A stretch of 51,459 bases of DNA from Bacteroidota bacterium (GCA_023423835.1 JAFAEW010000035.1:1-51459); one strand, 5' to 3'; positions 34,827 through 43,326 are shown, counted from the stretch's first letter. Notes: generated by a model from the sequence alone, not told the origin. A program made the numbers and translations.

Positions 34827-35207
34827 TCAGAGTTCTACGGCCGGATCCCAAAACAGCTTTTCAAAATCCTGAACCCGGTCTTCTTTTACCACCACCCCTT
34901 CCTGTTCAAGCAGTTCCTGCATTTTTGAAGGTGTGGCAAAATGCATTTTTCCGCTTAATAATCCGATTCTGTTGACAACCCGTTGAGCCGGGACGGGCGG
35001 TTCCACTCCAAAGCTGCTTCCCAGGGCCCATCCTACCATTCGTGCAGATCGTCCGGTTCCCAGATAGTTGGCAATGGCGCCATAAGAAGTGACTCTTCCA
35101 ACCGGAATTAAACGCGTTACGCTCCACACGTCTTCATAAAATGAGTACTGCTTTGCCGCTCCCGCAGGCCTTGGCTTTTCAGTTACAATTTTTTTAGATC
35201 TGGCCAT
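34827..35207 (-). CDS. Alkyltransferase-like protein (ATL, MGMT family without active Cys)
   Basis: Protein of 126 residues with the O6-alkylguanine methyltransferase C-terminal fold: GRVTSYGAIANYLG, RMVGWALGS and PAQRVVNRIG. The PCHRV motif of true methyltransferases is PAQRV here: Ala74 replaces the alkyl-accepting Cys. ATL proteins bind O6-alkylguanine and mark it for nucleotide excision repair rather than removing the group, so that is the expected role. It overlaps the DUF5522 gene by 14 bases and ends the trmB-DUF5522-ATL string. Confidence 0.92.
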   Translation of the reverse strand: MARSKKIVTEKPRPAGAAKQYSFYEDVWSVTRLIPVGRVTSYGAIANYLGTGRSARMVGWALGSSFGVEPPVPAQRVVNRIGLLSGKMHFATPSKMQELLEQEGVVVKEDRVQDFEKLFWDPAVEL

Positions 35208-35400
35208 GTCTTTCTCTTTCTTCGCGTTTTTTGATGAGGTTACTCCTTGCCGGTTCCCTTACATTTGAATAGTTGTACGGACAATGAAGGCAGCCGTTTC
35301 CGCAGCAATATCCTCTTTTCAGGTGATATTTTTCAGTAAACACCAGTAACCCTTTCTCATTGAGATAATAGTCTTCGTTTTCAGGCGCCCTTTGCTGCAT
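35194..35400 (-). CDS. DUF5522 family small Cys-rich protein
   Basis: Protein of 68 residues with the DUF5522 signature YCCGNGCLHCPYNY, four cysteines in a CCxxxCxxC pattern that suggests metal binding. Starts in the end of trmB (20-base overlap, AAGGA a few bases ahead) and its own end overlaps ATL by 14 bases: a tightly coupled operon. Function unknown; the link to tRNA modification or DNA repair is only positional. Confidence 0.88.
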   Translation of the reverse strand: MQQRAPENEDYYLNEKGLLVFTEKYHLKRGYCCGNGCLHCPYNYSNVREPARSNLIKKREERERHGQI

Positions 35401-36085
35401 ATTCCAGTTCCTTTAATATCAAGTCTTTTTCTTCAGCAAGCGTTTCGTCGAGCCTGAATTTCAGATAATGCACTTTTTTGCTTTTGGCAATGTCGAGACT
35501 TTCATAATAGGTTTGAATCGAAAGTTCCGGAGACAGGTCCGGGCGTGCATGAATATCTGAAATGTCCTCCATTAATTCCAGTCCGAAAACATCGATCACG
35601 TTTTTAGTGAAGCGGTACAGTTGCGGGCTATCCGTTTTGAGATGAATAGCCGATCCCGGCAGCAGGATCCGCTGATACATCCTCAGAAATTTGGGATGGG
35701 TAAGCCGCTTTTTGATCTTTGCGGTGCTAAGGTACGGATCGGGAAAAGGCAGCCAGATTTCGGCCACTTCATTTTCTGCGAAATATTCTTTCAGCCGGTC
35801 AATTTCGGACCGGACAAAGGCGGCGTTTTTCAATTCGGAAGTTAGCGCGTTTTTGGCTCCGCGCCAGATCCGGTTGCCTTTGATATCAATGCCGATGAAG
35901 TTTAAATCCGGATACAATTTTGCCAGCCCGTTCGTATATTCTCCCTTCCCGCAGGCAAGTTCCAGTACAATAGGATTGGAATTATTGAAGAACCGGTGCC
36001 AGTTGCCTTTCATATCAACCGGAAACTCAAAGACGTTTTCAAATGATTTGATCTCTTCGAATTTAATCAGCTTTTTCTGTCCCAT
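35381..36085 (-). CDS. trmB: tRNA (guanine-46-N7)-methyltransferase TrmB
   Basis: Protein of 234 residues with a Rossmann methyltransferase fold: motif I is LELACGKGEYTNGLAK, followed by NFIGIDIKGNRIWRGAK and the family-typical LPFPDPYLSTAKIKKRLTHPKFL segment around residues 112-136. It methylates N7 of G46 in the variable loop of tRNA with S-adenosylmethionine. Leads the operon trmB-DUF5522-ATL with overlapping frames. The 33-base gap to the AraC gene upstream is too short for a confident terminator. Confidence 0.94.
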   Translation of the reverse strand: MGQKKLIKFEEIKSFENVFEFPVDMKGNWHRFFNNSNPIVLELACGKGEYTNGLAKLYPDLNFIGIDIKGNRIWRGAKNALTSELKNAAFVRSEIDRLKEYFAENEVAEIWLPFPDPYLSTAKIKKRLTHPKFLRMYQRILLPGSAIHLKTDSPQLYRFTKNVIDVFGLELMEDISDIHARPDLSPELSIQTYYESLDIAKSKKVHYLKFRLDETLAEEKDLILKELEYAAKGA

Positions 36086-36118
36086 AAATGTGGAGGAAAA
36101 ATTAGGAAATATAAGTGA

Positions 36119-37042
36119 TCAGCGAAGCAATTCGCAGGGTTTTAATCCCGTATGTTTTTTGAAGGCTGCGGAAAAATGGGAAATGGAGGAATAGCCGAGC
36201 AGGGCAGATACGTCTGTCACGTTTAATCCCTTGTCGTATAAAAGGTACTTTGCATGCTCCATTCGCTGTTGCTGGTAATAATCGAAAATCGTTGTTCCGA
36301 AAACCTCCTTGAATCCTTTCTTCAGGTAGCATTCATTGATCGCTACTTTGCGGCTGAGTTCCTTTATGGTAATGGGATCGCCGATTCTTTCCAATAAAAT
36401 CTCCCTCGCCTTATAGATCCTTTCCTTTCCGAAGTCATCGGCTAAAAACTTGCACACAAATCCTTCTTCCTTTTCGATGACAAGACATTCAAGGCTGTAC
36501 AATAAAAGCTCGTGCACCTTGGCATTCACCAAAATATTTTCCAGAGCGCCGGAATAGGTGTGGCTGAGAAGTGCATTTAATGTCATTCGCTTCAGCGAAC
36601 AAATGCTGAAGGTTTTGGTAAATGACTTCGGATGTTTAAAGGCAAGCACTTCATCCTTCTTAGAACTCAGCTTAATGTTGTGCACAAACTGTTGTAAAAA
36701 GGAAGTAGCGAACCGGAAGCAAAAGAGATCTACGGTTTCATGTTCACCGCTGCAGTTATTTCCCGGCATCTCGGGGCAGATGGCGCAGCTCTTTTCAAAG
36801 CAATATTTATTTCCGGTAATGCAAAACCGAAGTTCGAGATAATTATCTTCCGCTTTTTTTGGACTGTAGTTGTAAACGATCATACCCGTATCGCTGTTGT
36901 CCCACAGTTTTTCAGGCAAATAACGACGGATGGAATATTGAACGGATCCCGGAATTTTCTGCTCCTTCAAATAGACAAGGTCGAAGTCAGAAGACAATTC
37001 GTCTTGTCTATCCATTCTAAGTATGTCAGGAATGTTTTCCAT
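36119..37042 (-). CDS. AraC-family regulator with cysteine-rich sensor domain
   Basis: Protein of 307 residues from the ATG at 37042. The C-terminal ~100 residues are a two-helix-turn-helix AraC domain (ITIKELSRKVAINECYLKKGFKEVFG, then VTDVSALLGYSSISHFSAAFKKHTG). The N-terminal half holds cysteines at 74, 81, 86, 89, 97 and 108 (CAICPEMPGNNC), suggesting metal or redox sensing; the ligand is unknown. A longer frame begins at an ATG at 37093, but a TAACTTTG box sits inside that extension and directly before the inner ATG, so the inner start is preferred and the mRNA may be leaderless. Targets cannot be told. Confidence 0.85.
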   Translation of the reverse strand: MENIPDILRMDRQDELSSDFDLVYLKEQKIPGSVQYSIRRYLPEKLWDNSDTGMIVYNYSPKKAEDNYLELRFCITGNKYCFEKSCAICPEMPGNNCSGEHETVDLFCFRFATSFLQQFVHNIKLSSKKDEVLAFKHPKSFTKTFSICSLKRMTLNALLSHTYSGALENILVNAKVHELLLYSLECLVIEKEEGFVCKFLADDFGKERIYKAREILLERIGDPITIKELSRKVAINECYLKKGFKEVFGTTIFDYYQQQRMEHAKYLLYDKGLNVTDVSALLGYSSISHFSAAFKKHTGLKPCELLR

Positions 37043-37048
37043 GCGGGG

Positions 37049-37056
37049 CAAAGTTA
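37049..37056 (-). promoter_or_regulatory. Bacteroidota -7 box (TAACTTTG) at the start of the AraC gene
   Basis: Exact match on the minus strand, six bases before the ATG at 37042; start of transcription would fall at the initiation codon. It lies within the longer alternative frame from 37093. Confidence 0.5.
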
Positions 37057-37361
37057 AGCAAATGTCGGTTATGAAGCTGTCAGCAATTGTCATACAAATG
37101 AAAAATTAATAATATAAGAAGGGAATTCTCAGCCGGGCAAAACGAATAGTACCCGGATTCATGGCCCCATGTCGCAGCCGCTAATTTTTGTTAACCCGTC
37201 TTCAAAACTTAAAAATCGTTCTTAGCGAAGGTCATTTTCATCAAGCTATTTTGCCGTTTGTCATAATCTGTGGAGAAACAAAAATTGGATACTCAACTGA
37301 TAATCAACGAATTATCATTTTGTCAAATTCATTCCTTTGCCCATTACCTAAAAAAAGAAGG
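37057..37361. other. Intergenic region between the AraC and PadR genes
   Basis: About 300 AT-rich bases with no convincing gene; short frames here have poor starts. It should carry upstream regulatory sites for both divergent regulators, but I can name none with confidence. A near-match to a DnaA box (TGTGGAGAA) at about 37270 is probably chance. Confidence 0.4.
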
Positions 37362-37380
37362 TACTTTGTATTGCATAGTA
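37362..37380. promoter_or_regulatory. Candidate PadR operator, imperfect palindrome
   Basis: TACTTTG-TATTG-CATAGTA: 7-base arms (one mismatch) with a 5-base spacer, overlapping the -33 region of the PadR promoter. PadR proteins typically repress their own operons from such sites; this assignment is inferred from location and symmetry. Confidence 0.55.
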
Positions 37381-37401
37381 TTAAAAAACGATTTACCTTT
37401 G
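37371..37401 (+). promoter_or_regulatory. PadR-PspC operon promoter (TTG-N20-TACCTTTG)
   Basis: -33 element TTG at 37371-37373 and exact -7 box TACCTTTG at 37394-37401 with a 20-base spacer, matching the Bacteroidota consensus. About 90 bases before the PadR ATG. Confidence 0.65.
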
Positions 37402-37493
37402 ATTTATAAAACAATGCGTCATGAAAGCATCGATTAAAATTTATAAACCGGTTTTGCATCCTCAGGGATTTAAAATCACTAAAAACTTCTGAT

Positions 37494-37868
37494 ATGGACA
37501 TTCAAAACACACAGAGTCAAATGAGGAAAGGCGTACTGGAGTTTTGTATTTTATCCATTATAAAGCAGGGTGAGGTTTATCCGAGTGATATTGTGGAAAA
37601 GATGAAAGCTGCAAACCTGCATATTTTGGAAGGAACGCTCTATCCATTACTAACCCGGTTAAAGAATGCGGGTTACTTAAATTACCGCTGGGTTGAAAGC
37701 AGCAGCGGTCCTCCGAGAAAATATTTTTTATTAACCGAAAAGGGATTGGAATTTTACGGCGAATTGGAAAGGACCTGGAACGAGTTGGCCGATGCAGTGC
37801 ATGCCCTCACCAAGATCGAAGAAAAAGACGAATCTCAAAGCCTTAACCAAATAAATGAAGAAAAATGA
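37494..37868 (+). CDS. PadR-family transcriptional regulator
   Basis: Winged-helix regulator of 124 residues: MRKGVLEFCILSIIKQGEVYPSDIVEKMK at the N-terminus, LEGTLYPLLTRLKNAGYLNYRW in the wing, GPPRKYFLLTEKG after it, then a C-terminal dimerisation helix. It overlaps the PspC-domain gene by 4 bases (ATGA), so the pair is translated together and probably autoregulated through the palindrome at 37362. This PadR-PspC pairing is common in Bacteroidota, where it is thought to serve envelope-stress responses; the inducing signal is unknown. Confidence 0.94.
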   Translation: MDIQNTQSQMRKGVLEFCILSIIKQGEVYPSDIVEKMKAANLHILEGTLYPLLTRLKNAGYLNYRWVESSSGPPRKYFLLTEKGLEFYGELERTWNELADAVHALTKIEEKDESQSLNQINEEK

Positions 37869-40009
37869 AAAAGGTAATTAACATCAACTTCCAGGGTCGC
37901 GTTGTTCCGATTGAGGAAACTGCCTACGACATATTGAACCAGTATGTTGAAAGCCTGCGCCATTACTTCAAAAACGAAGAAGGAAGAGACGAAATCATAA
38001 ATGATATAGAAGGCCGGATTGGTGAGCTGTTTGCTGAAACGCTGAAAAAAGGCAGTACCTGTATTACCGATGCAGACGTAAATGCAATCATTGCCAGCAT
38101 GGGCCGTCCCGAAGATTTTGAGGCCGATGAGGCAAATGTTCAAAGCCAATTGGGAGCGGAAAAAGAAAAAGGAGAGCAAAGCGAATATTCCGAAAGGGAA
38201 AAACAGGAATATGCAGGAGCAGAAAGGCCGCACCGCCTGTACCGCGATGAAAATCACAAATTACTGGGAGGTGTTTGTGCCGGAATCGGAAATTATTTCG
38301 GCGTTGACCGGCTGATCATAAGAATTTTATTCATCCTTACTGCCGGGGTAACCTTTATTCCATACATCATCCTCTGGATTGCCGTACCAAGCAGTGCATC
38401 ACAGGTCATCGGATCGACCAGGAAAAGACTGTTCCGCGATCCTGAAAATAAGATCATTGCAGGCGTTTGTGGCGGATTGGGAAATTATTTCGGAGTAAAT
38501 GCCTGGATCCCAAGGTTACTGTTTCTGATTCCGTTCATTTCATTTGCAACAAACTGGAACCACTGGGGAATGTTTAATTTTCCTTCCTTCTTAAGCTTGT
38601 CTTTCAGTCCCGGTTCACTGCTGGTATATGTGATACTATGGCTGATTATTCCCGAGGCGACCACCACTTCTGACCGACTCGAGATGAAAGGGGAAAAGGT
38701 AGATCTGAACAGCATTAAGAATACCATACAGCAGGACATGGAAGGCTTTTCGAAGAGAGTGAGCGACTATGGCGATGAACTGGGAAAAAAAGCGAGTGAA
38801 TTCGGACAGAATTTTTCCAAAAAATCCGGCACTGCAAAAGAAGCAAGAGTAACTGCTGCTCCGGTTAGAAGGGGTACGAGTTTAGGCGATATCATCTTGC
38901 TGCTCTTTAAGATCTTTGCCTACTTCATTATCGGATGTGTGTTGTTTGGCGTTATCATCGCGCTGTTTTCAATCGGTATCGCCTTTACAGGATTGCTTCC
39001 CCTGAAAGGGTATATACTCGACGACGGATGGCAGACAATATTTGCCTGGGGAACGCTGATCTTATTTATCTGGGTACCGGTGATCGGCATCATTACCTGG
39101 ATCGTAAGAAGACTGGCGAAAATCAGAAGCAACAGTACGATGATCCGCACCAGCTTTATCGCTCTCTGGTTATTGGGAGTATTCAGCCTGATTGGCCTGA
39201 TAGCATCGCTGAGAAATGATTTTCAATATCATAACAATCCCGTTGAAGCTACCGTTCCGATCGTCAATCCGGATGTAAGCAAGCTTTTTATCACGTCAAA
39301 GTCAGATTTCAGGTATTATTCCAACGATAGCTGGCTGCGAATGGAACCGTTTATTTCTGTGGACCAGGATTCTGTGATCGTAAAAAATATTCATCTTAGG
39401 ATATTCAAGTCTGAAGATTCGCTCTACCATCTTTCCATGATGAAAACCGCTAATGGACATTCCCGTAGGGAGGCCGATTTAAGAGCCGGCAGGATCGACT
39501 ATCCTATCAGACAGGAAGATTCAATGTTGGAAATGCCAAAGGGGTTTGCAATTACAAGAGACGACAAGTTCCGCAATCAGAGCATCTACCTTACACTTTA
39601 TGTGCCCGTAGGTAAAAAGATCGAAATTTCGGATGAACTTGACTGGGGAAATGATTTTCATTTTGAATTTGGATGGGATATGGATACCTGGAGATGGAAA
39701 AACGGACAGGGCCGGTTTGAAGGCTATGACTGGGATACCAATGTGGAATATATTATGACTGAAAACGGACTGAAAAGAACACGGCCGGATATGGACAACA
39801 ACCGCTTCGATGACCGCGACCAATTCAGAAATGAAGACAGTGTTCCAAACAGAGAAAACCTGGTACCCGATTCATCAAAATACAGATACCAGCCCACTGT
39901 TGACGAAAGATCCAATGTGAATGTGTATGTGCCACCACCATCAAAGCCGGTCTTAATAAAAGACCTTCATGATGTCACCGGAATATTATTGGGAAGGATA
40001 GTGATATAA
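37865..40009 (+). CDS. PspC-domain membrane protein with two PspC repeats
   Basis: Protein of 714 residues. Residues 1-100 form a cytoplasmic helical domain; two PspC domains follow at about 122-180 (LYRDENHKLLGGVCAGIGNYFGV) and 187-265 (FRDPENKIIAGVCGGLGNYFGV), each with a membrane segment; four further membrane helices lie near 340-450, and a periplasmic beta-rich region with an Arg/Asn-rich low-complexity part completes it. PspC proteins sense or relay envelope stress. Gene start overlaps the PadR stop by 4 bases. It ends at a strong terminator. Confidence 0.92.
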   Translation: MKKVININFQGRVVPIEETAYDILNQYVESLRHYFKNEEGRDEIINDIEGRIGELFAETLKKGSTCITDADVNAIIASMGRPEDFEADEANVQSQLGAEKEKGEQSEYSEREKQEYAGAERPHRLYRDENHKLLGGVCAGIGNYFGVDRLIIRILFILTAGVTFIPYIILWIAVPSSASQVIGSTRKRLFRDPENKIIAGVCGGLGNYFGVNAWIPRLLFLIPFISFATNWNHWGMFNFPSFLSLSFSPGSLLVYVILWLIIPEATTTSDRLEMKGEKVDLNSIKNTIQQDMEGFSKRVSDYGDELGKKASEFGQNFSKKSGTAKEARVTAAPVRRGTSLGDIILLLFKIFAYFIIGCVLFGVIIALFSIGIAFTGLLPLKGYILDDGWQTIFAWGTLILFIWVPVIGIITWIVRRLAKIRSNSTMIRTSFIALWLLGVFSLIGLIASLRNDFQYHNNPVEATVPIVNPDVSKLFITSKSDFRYYSNDSWLRMEPFISVDQDSVIVKNIHLRIFKSEDSLYHLSMMKTANGHSRREADLRAGRIDYPIRQEDSMLEMPKGFAITRDDKFRNQSIYLTLYVPVGKKIEISDELDWGNDFHFEFGWDMDTWRWKNGQGRFEGYDWDTNVEYIMTENGLKRTRPDMDNNRFDDRDQFRNEDSVPNRENLVPDSSKYRYQPTVDERSNVNVYVPPPSKPVLIKDLHDVTGILLGRIVI

Positions 40010-40037
40010 GCGTTTTTTGGTTAGGGCTAAAAACCCC

Positions 40038-40071
40038 GGGCGTTCACAGTTTCTGTGTTCGCCCCTTTTTT
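40038..40071 (+). terminator. Terminator of the PadR-PspC operon
   Basis: Stem GGGCG-tt-CACAG / CTGTG-tt-CGCCC with an internal T-T loop, TTT apical loop and six T after it. Confidence 0.85.
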
Positions 40072-40118
40072 ATCGAATTTTCCGAAGCTAAACAAGCTTG
40101 GCGTTCTTTCACCCTGAG

Positions 40119-41294
40119 CTAATATATTATATCCGCCCCCTGTGTTTTTATTACCAGTTCTTTTTTATCTGAAGCTTCTACCCTTCCCACCACTTTCGCA
40201 TCAATTTGGAAAGCGTTTGCAATTGCTATCAACTGTGGCGCGGTTTCTTCGTCCGTGAAAATTTCCAAACGGTGCCCCATGTTAAAGACCTGATACATTT
40301 CGCGGTCATCTGCTTTGGAATTCTTTTGTATCAAATCGAATATATAAGGAGGAGGGAAAAGATTATCCTTGATCACTCGCATTGGACCCGGAAGGTATTT
40401 TAAACATTTCGTTTGTCCGCCTCCACTGCAATGAATTACCCCATAAATATGGTTGAAATGATTTTTCAATATCGGTTGCATTAATGGCGCGTATGTTCTG
40501 GTTGGGCTTAACAGCAGTTTCCCGATAGTAGATGTAGTTTCCTCTCCCGGTATTTTCACCTCATCGACTAACCGGTTTTTTCCGATGTACACCACCTCAT
40601 TACTTAGGTCAGGCTCAAACGTTTCGGGATATTGTTTGGCAAAATATTTTTCCAGTACATCGTGTCTTGCGCTCGTGAGCCCGTTACTACCGATTCCGCT
40701 GTTGTACTCGGTTTCGTAGCTTGATTTTCCTGAACTTGAAAAGCCGACGATCACATTTCCGGGAGCAATAAGGTTATTGGTTATCACTTTGTCCTTCGGC
40801 CATCTCGCCATCATGGTTCCGTTAACGGCAATGGTTCTTACAACGTCACCTACATCTGCTGTTTCACCGCCCAAATAATGAATGCGGATTCCCAGTGGCG
40901 CAAGAACATCAAATAATTCTTTCGTTCCATTAATGATCTTTTCCAAAACGGCTCCTGTAATAACGAGCTTATTGCGATCAATGGTAGAAGAAAACAGAAG
41001 ATTATCGTAAATTCCTACACAGATCAGGTCATCGAGATTCATGACAACGGCATCCTGTGCAATGCCTTTCCAAACCGAAATATCACCGGTTTCCTTCCAG
41101 TATAAATATGCCAGAATGCTTTTTGTACCAGCGCCATCCGCATGCATAAGATTGACGAAGTTGTCATCGTTTCCAATATAATCCGGATACAATTTGCAGA
41201 AGGCATACTTATACAAACCGGAATCAAGATTTTTAATTGCGTGATGAACGTCTTCTTTTTGAGCCGAAACCCCTCTTTTTGAATAAAGTGACAT
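40119..41294 (-). CDS. purM: Phosphoribosylformylglycinamidine cyclo-ligase (AIR synthetase)
   Basis: Enzyme of 391 residues in de novo purine synthesis, closing the imidazole ring of formylglycinamidine ribotide with ATP to give AIR. It is the long Bacteroidota form. Visible family marks are MHADGAGTKSILAYLY near the start (ATP-binding), DLICVGIYDNLLFSSTIDRN, LGGETADVGD with the conserved GGETAD, and GFSSSGKSSYETEYNSGIGSNGLTSAR; the C-terminal domain ends in GADIIY. A TACTTTTG promoter box lies 36 bases upstream. It is divergent from ribF. Confidence 0.93.
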   Translation of the reverse strand: MSLYSKRGVSAQKEDVHHAIKNLDSGLYKYAFCKLYPDYIGNDDNFVNLMHADGAGTKSILAYLYWKETGDISVWKGIAQDAVVMNLDDLICVGIYDNLLFSSTIDRNKLVITGAVLEKIINGTKELFDVLAPLGIRIHYLGGETADVGDVVRTIAVNGTMMARWPKDKVITNNLIAPGNVIVGFSSSGKSSYETEYNSGIGSNGLTSARHDVLEKYFAKQYPETFEPDLSNEVVYIGKNRLVDEVKIPGEETTSTIGKLLLSPTRTYAPLMQPILKNHFNHIYGVIHCSGGGQTKCLKYLPGPMRVIKDNLFPPPYIFDLIQKNSKADDREMYQVFNMGHRLEIFTDEETAPQLIAIANAFQIDAKVVGRVEASDKKELVIKTQGADIIY

Positions 41295-41329
41295 TATGGA
41301 AATATTGCTTTATTGAAACTATTGCGGTG

Positions 41330-41337
41330 CAAAAGTA
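41330..41337 (-). promoter_or_regulatory. Bacteroidota -7 box (TACTTTTG) of purM
   Basis: Exact match on the minus strand, 35 bases before the purM ATG. It overlaps the first codons of the longer but unlikely ribF frame from 41313. Confidence 0.6.
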
Positions 41338-41391
41338 CGGAAGCCCCTTGTTTTCAGCGCATTCAAATTTTTTCCCTTTTGCATAGCAAAT

Positions 41392-41399
41392 TATATTTG
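41392..41399 (+). promoter_or_regulatory. Bacteroidota -7 box (TATATTTG) of ribF
   Basis: Exact match three bases before the ATG at 41403, so transcription would begin at or just inside the initiation codon (leaderless mRNA). It excludes the longer frame from 41313. Confidence 0.55.
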
Positions 41400-41402
41400 C
41401 GC

Positions 41403-42341
41403 ATGATGAAGGTGCATTACGATTTAAATAAGCTGCCTGTTTTTACAAATCCGGTTATAACCATTGGCACGTTTGACGGCGTTCATTCGGGCCATCAGCA
41501 AATAATGGCACAGCTAAAAAAGGAGGCAGCAAAGGTTAATGGAGAAACCGTTATCATCACCTTTCATCCCCATCCCAGGAAAATCGTCTCCGGGCAGCAG
41601 GTTTTCATTCTAACCACCCTTCCCGAAAAGATCATCTTGCTCGAAAAATCGGGGATTGATCATTTGATTGTGGTGCCTTTCAATGAGGCGTTTTCACAAC
41701 AATCAGCGGAGGAATACATTGATCATTTTCTGGTGGATAAGATTCATCCCCATACCATCATCATTGGCTATGATCATAAATTCGGAAAGGGCCGCAGTGG
41801 AAACTATCAATTGCTGGAATCCTATGGAGAGAAACGCGGATTTGAGGTGAAGGAGATTCCTGAACACATTCTGAATGAAGTTACTGTAAGCTCTACACAA
41901 ATCAGAAATGCGCTTCTGAAAAATAATCTCGAGATGGCCAACAAATACCTGGGATATCCCTATTTTTTTGAAGGCGAAGTGGTACATGGCAATAAACTCG
42001 GCCGTGAGCTTGGTTATCCTACTGCCAACATTGCGATAACCGAGCCGGAAAAGCTCGTGCCTGCAAACGGCATTTATGCAGTGCAGATAACCATAGAAGG
42101 CCAGGAGAAAACCTACGATGGTATGCTGAGTATCGGTATTCGCCCCACTGTTGGTGGAAAACACCGGACCATTGAGGTAAACATTTTTGATTTCGACGAA
42201 GATATTTATGGGAAAACATGCCGCGTATTCCTGTATGCTTATCTGAGGGAGGAACTGAAGTTTGACAATCTTTCTGATCTGCAAAATGCGATGCATCTCG
42301 ACAAGAAAAAGTCGATCGGAATCCTCAGCAAATACCATTGA
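41403..42341 (+). CDS. ribF: Bifunctional riboflavin kinase / FAD synthetase RibF
   Basis: Protein of 312 residues making FMN from riboflavin and FAD from FMN. The N-terminal nucleotidyltransferase domain holds TIGTFDGVHSGHQ (the HxGH-type motif) and later GYDHKFGKGRSGN, VSSTQIRNALL; the C-terminal flavokinase domain begins near 185 with HGNKLGRELGYPTANI and contains GMLSIGIRPTV. Start is ATG 41403, or ATG 41406 directly after it; the frame reaches 41313, but purM's and ribF's own promoter boxes lie inside that extension. Divergent from purM. Confidence 0.92.
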   Translation: MMKVHYDLNKLPVFTNPVITIGTFDGVHSGHQQIMAQLKKEAAKVNGETVIITFHPHPRKIVSGQQVFILTTLPEKIILLEKSGIDHLIVVPFNEAFSQQSAEEYIDHFLVDKIHPHTIIIGYDHKFGKGRSGNYQLLESYGEKRGFEVKEIPEHILNEVTVSSTQIRNALLKNNLEMANKYLGYPYFFEGEVVHGNKLGRELGYPTANIAITEPEKLVPANGIYAVQITIEGQEKTYDGMLSIGIRPTVGGKHRTIEVNIFDFDEDIYGKTCRVFLYAYLREELKFDNLSDLQNAMHLDKKKSIGILSKYH

Positions 42342-42401
42342 TCCCACGTTAAAAAAATGTGTATTCCGCGGGTAAAAGAACGGGTTAAAAAGGCTTTTCT
42401 G

Positions 42402-42409
42402 TATATTTG
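42402..42409 (+). promoter_or_regulatory. Bacteroidota -7 box (TATATTTG) of the L,D-transpeptidase-like gene
   Basis: Exact match 67 bases before the ATG at 42477; no convincing -33 element. Confidence 0.55.
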
Positions 42410-42476
42410 CAACTCAACAGTTTTCAAAAAAAATCAGGGTTTGCAACCGATTTTTAATGAAATTTAAAAGCACACT

Positions 42477-43211
42477 ATGAAAAAACTCCTGAAATCATCA
42501 TTGATGATCCTTGCCCTTTTTGCTGTTTCCCTTCAGTTTTCTTTCATCAACAATTCCGCAAAACCGGCCTCCGTTTCGTTGGAAAAGATGCGTTCGGCCG
42601 TAAATGAAAATGCGATGTTGTATGGAATGCTTGGGTTGGAACAACTGCATTTGTCAAAAGCTGCATTTGATTACGCCATAAAAGGTTATGAGCTGCTGCT
42701 TTCTTCAGACAAGATTAAAAATGATGATATCATTTCCATCATTGATTTTTCCCTTCCGTCAGATGCGAAGAGGTTGTTTGTAATCGATTTGAAGAATCGG
42801 AAATTGTTGTTCAACACCTATGTTTCACACGGAAGAAATTCGGGTCAGAAAAACGCTAAAACCTTTTCGAATCAGCCGGAAAGTTTCAAAAGCAGTCTCG
42901 GATTTTATGTTACCTCCGACACCTATAACGGCAAACATGGATATTCATTAAGACTGGAAGGAGAAGAGCCCGGCTTTAATGATAACGCAATGGAAAGAGG
43001 CATCGTTATGCATTCGGCCTACTATGTAAACGAAGAGATTGTTAAAAGACAAGGATATGCGGGTCGAAGTCTCGGGTGCCCTGCAGTACCCGAAAACGTG
43101 TACAAGCCAATCATTGAAAAAATAAAATCAGGAAGTGTTTTATTTATGTACAGTCCGGATAAATATTACCTTACCCATTCCAGGATTCTCAACCAGGATT
43201 TTGAAGCCTGA
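42477..43211 (+). CDS. Murein L,D-transpeptidase catalytic-domain family protein
   Basis: Exported protein of 244 residues: signal peptide MKKLLKSSLMILALFAVSLQFSF, then a YkuD-type (PF13645-like) domain. The catalytic triad region is H179 in GIVMHSAYYV and C201 in GRSLGCPAVP, with HGYSLRLEGEEPG before it. Such enzymes cross-link or attach lipoproteins to peptidoglycan, or are periplasmic amide/thioester enzymes; the cysteine and its SxGC context support catalytic activity. Single-gene unit with its own promoter box and a palindromic terminator. Confidence 0.92.
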   Translation: MKKLLKSSLMILALFAVSLQFSFINNSAKPASVSLEKMRSAVNENAMLYGMLGLEQLHLSKAAFDYAIKGYELLLSSDKIKNDDIISIIDFSLPSDAKRLFVIDLKNRKLLFNTYVSHGRNSGQKNAKTFSNQPESFKSSLGFYVTSDTYNGKHGYSLRLEGEEPGFNDNAMERGIVMHSAYYVNEEIVKRQGYAGRSLGCPAVPENVYKPIIEKIKSGSVLFMYSPDKYYLTHSRILNQDFEA

Positions 43212-43231
43212 GAATATATTTTTGATAAAAG

Positions 43232-43258
43232 AAAAAACGGCCGCGATGGCCGTTTTAC
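43232..43258. terminator. Palindromic bidirectional terminator
   Basis: Stem AAAACGGCC / GGCCGTTTT with loop GCGAT, A-run on one side and T-run on the other; serves the transpeptidase gene and possibly the leftward DUF2383 unit. Confidence 0.8.
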
Positions 43259-43326
43259 ATTTGTACAAATCCAACTCTTTGAACGGGGAATAAAGATTTC
43301 CCGGGAGTAGAAGAAAACCCGGAACT

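Noticed and set aside
37260..37275. TGTGGAGAA near-match to a DnaA box
   Set aside because: One mismatch, single copy, no other origin features.
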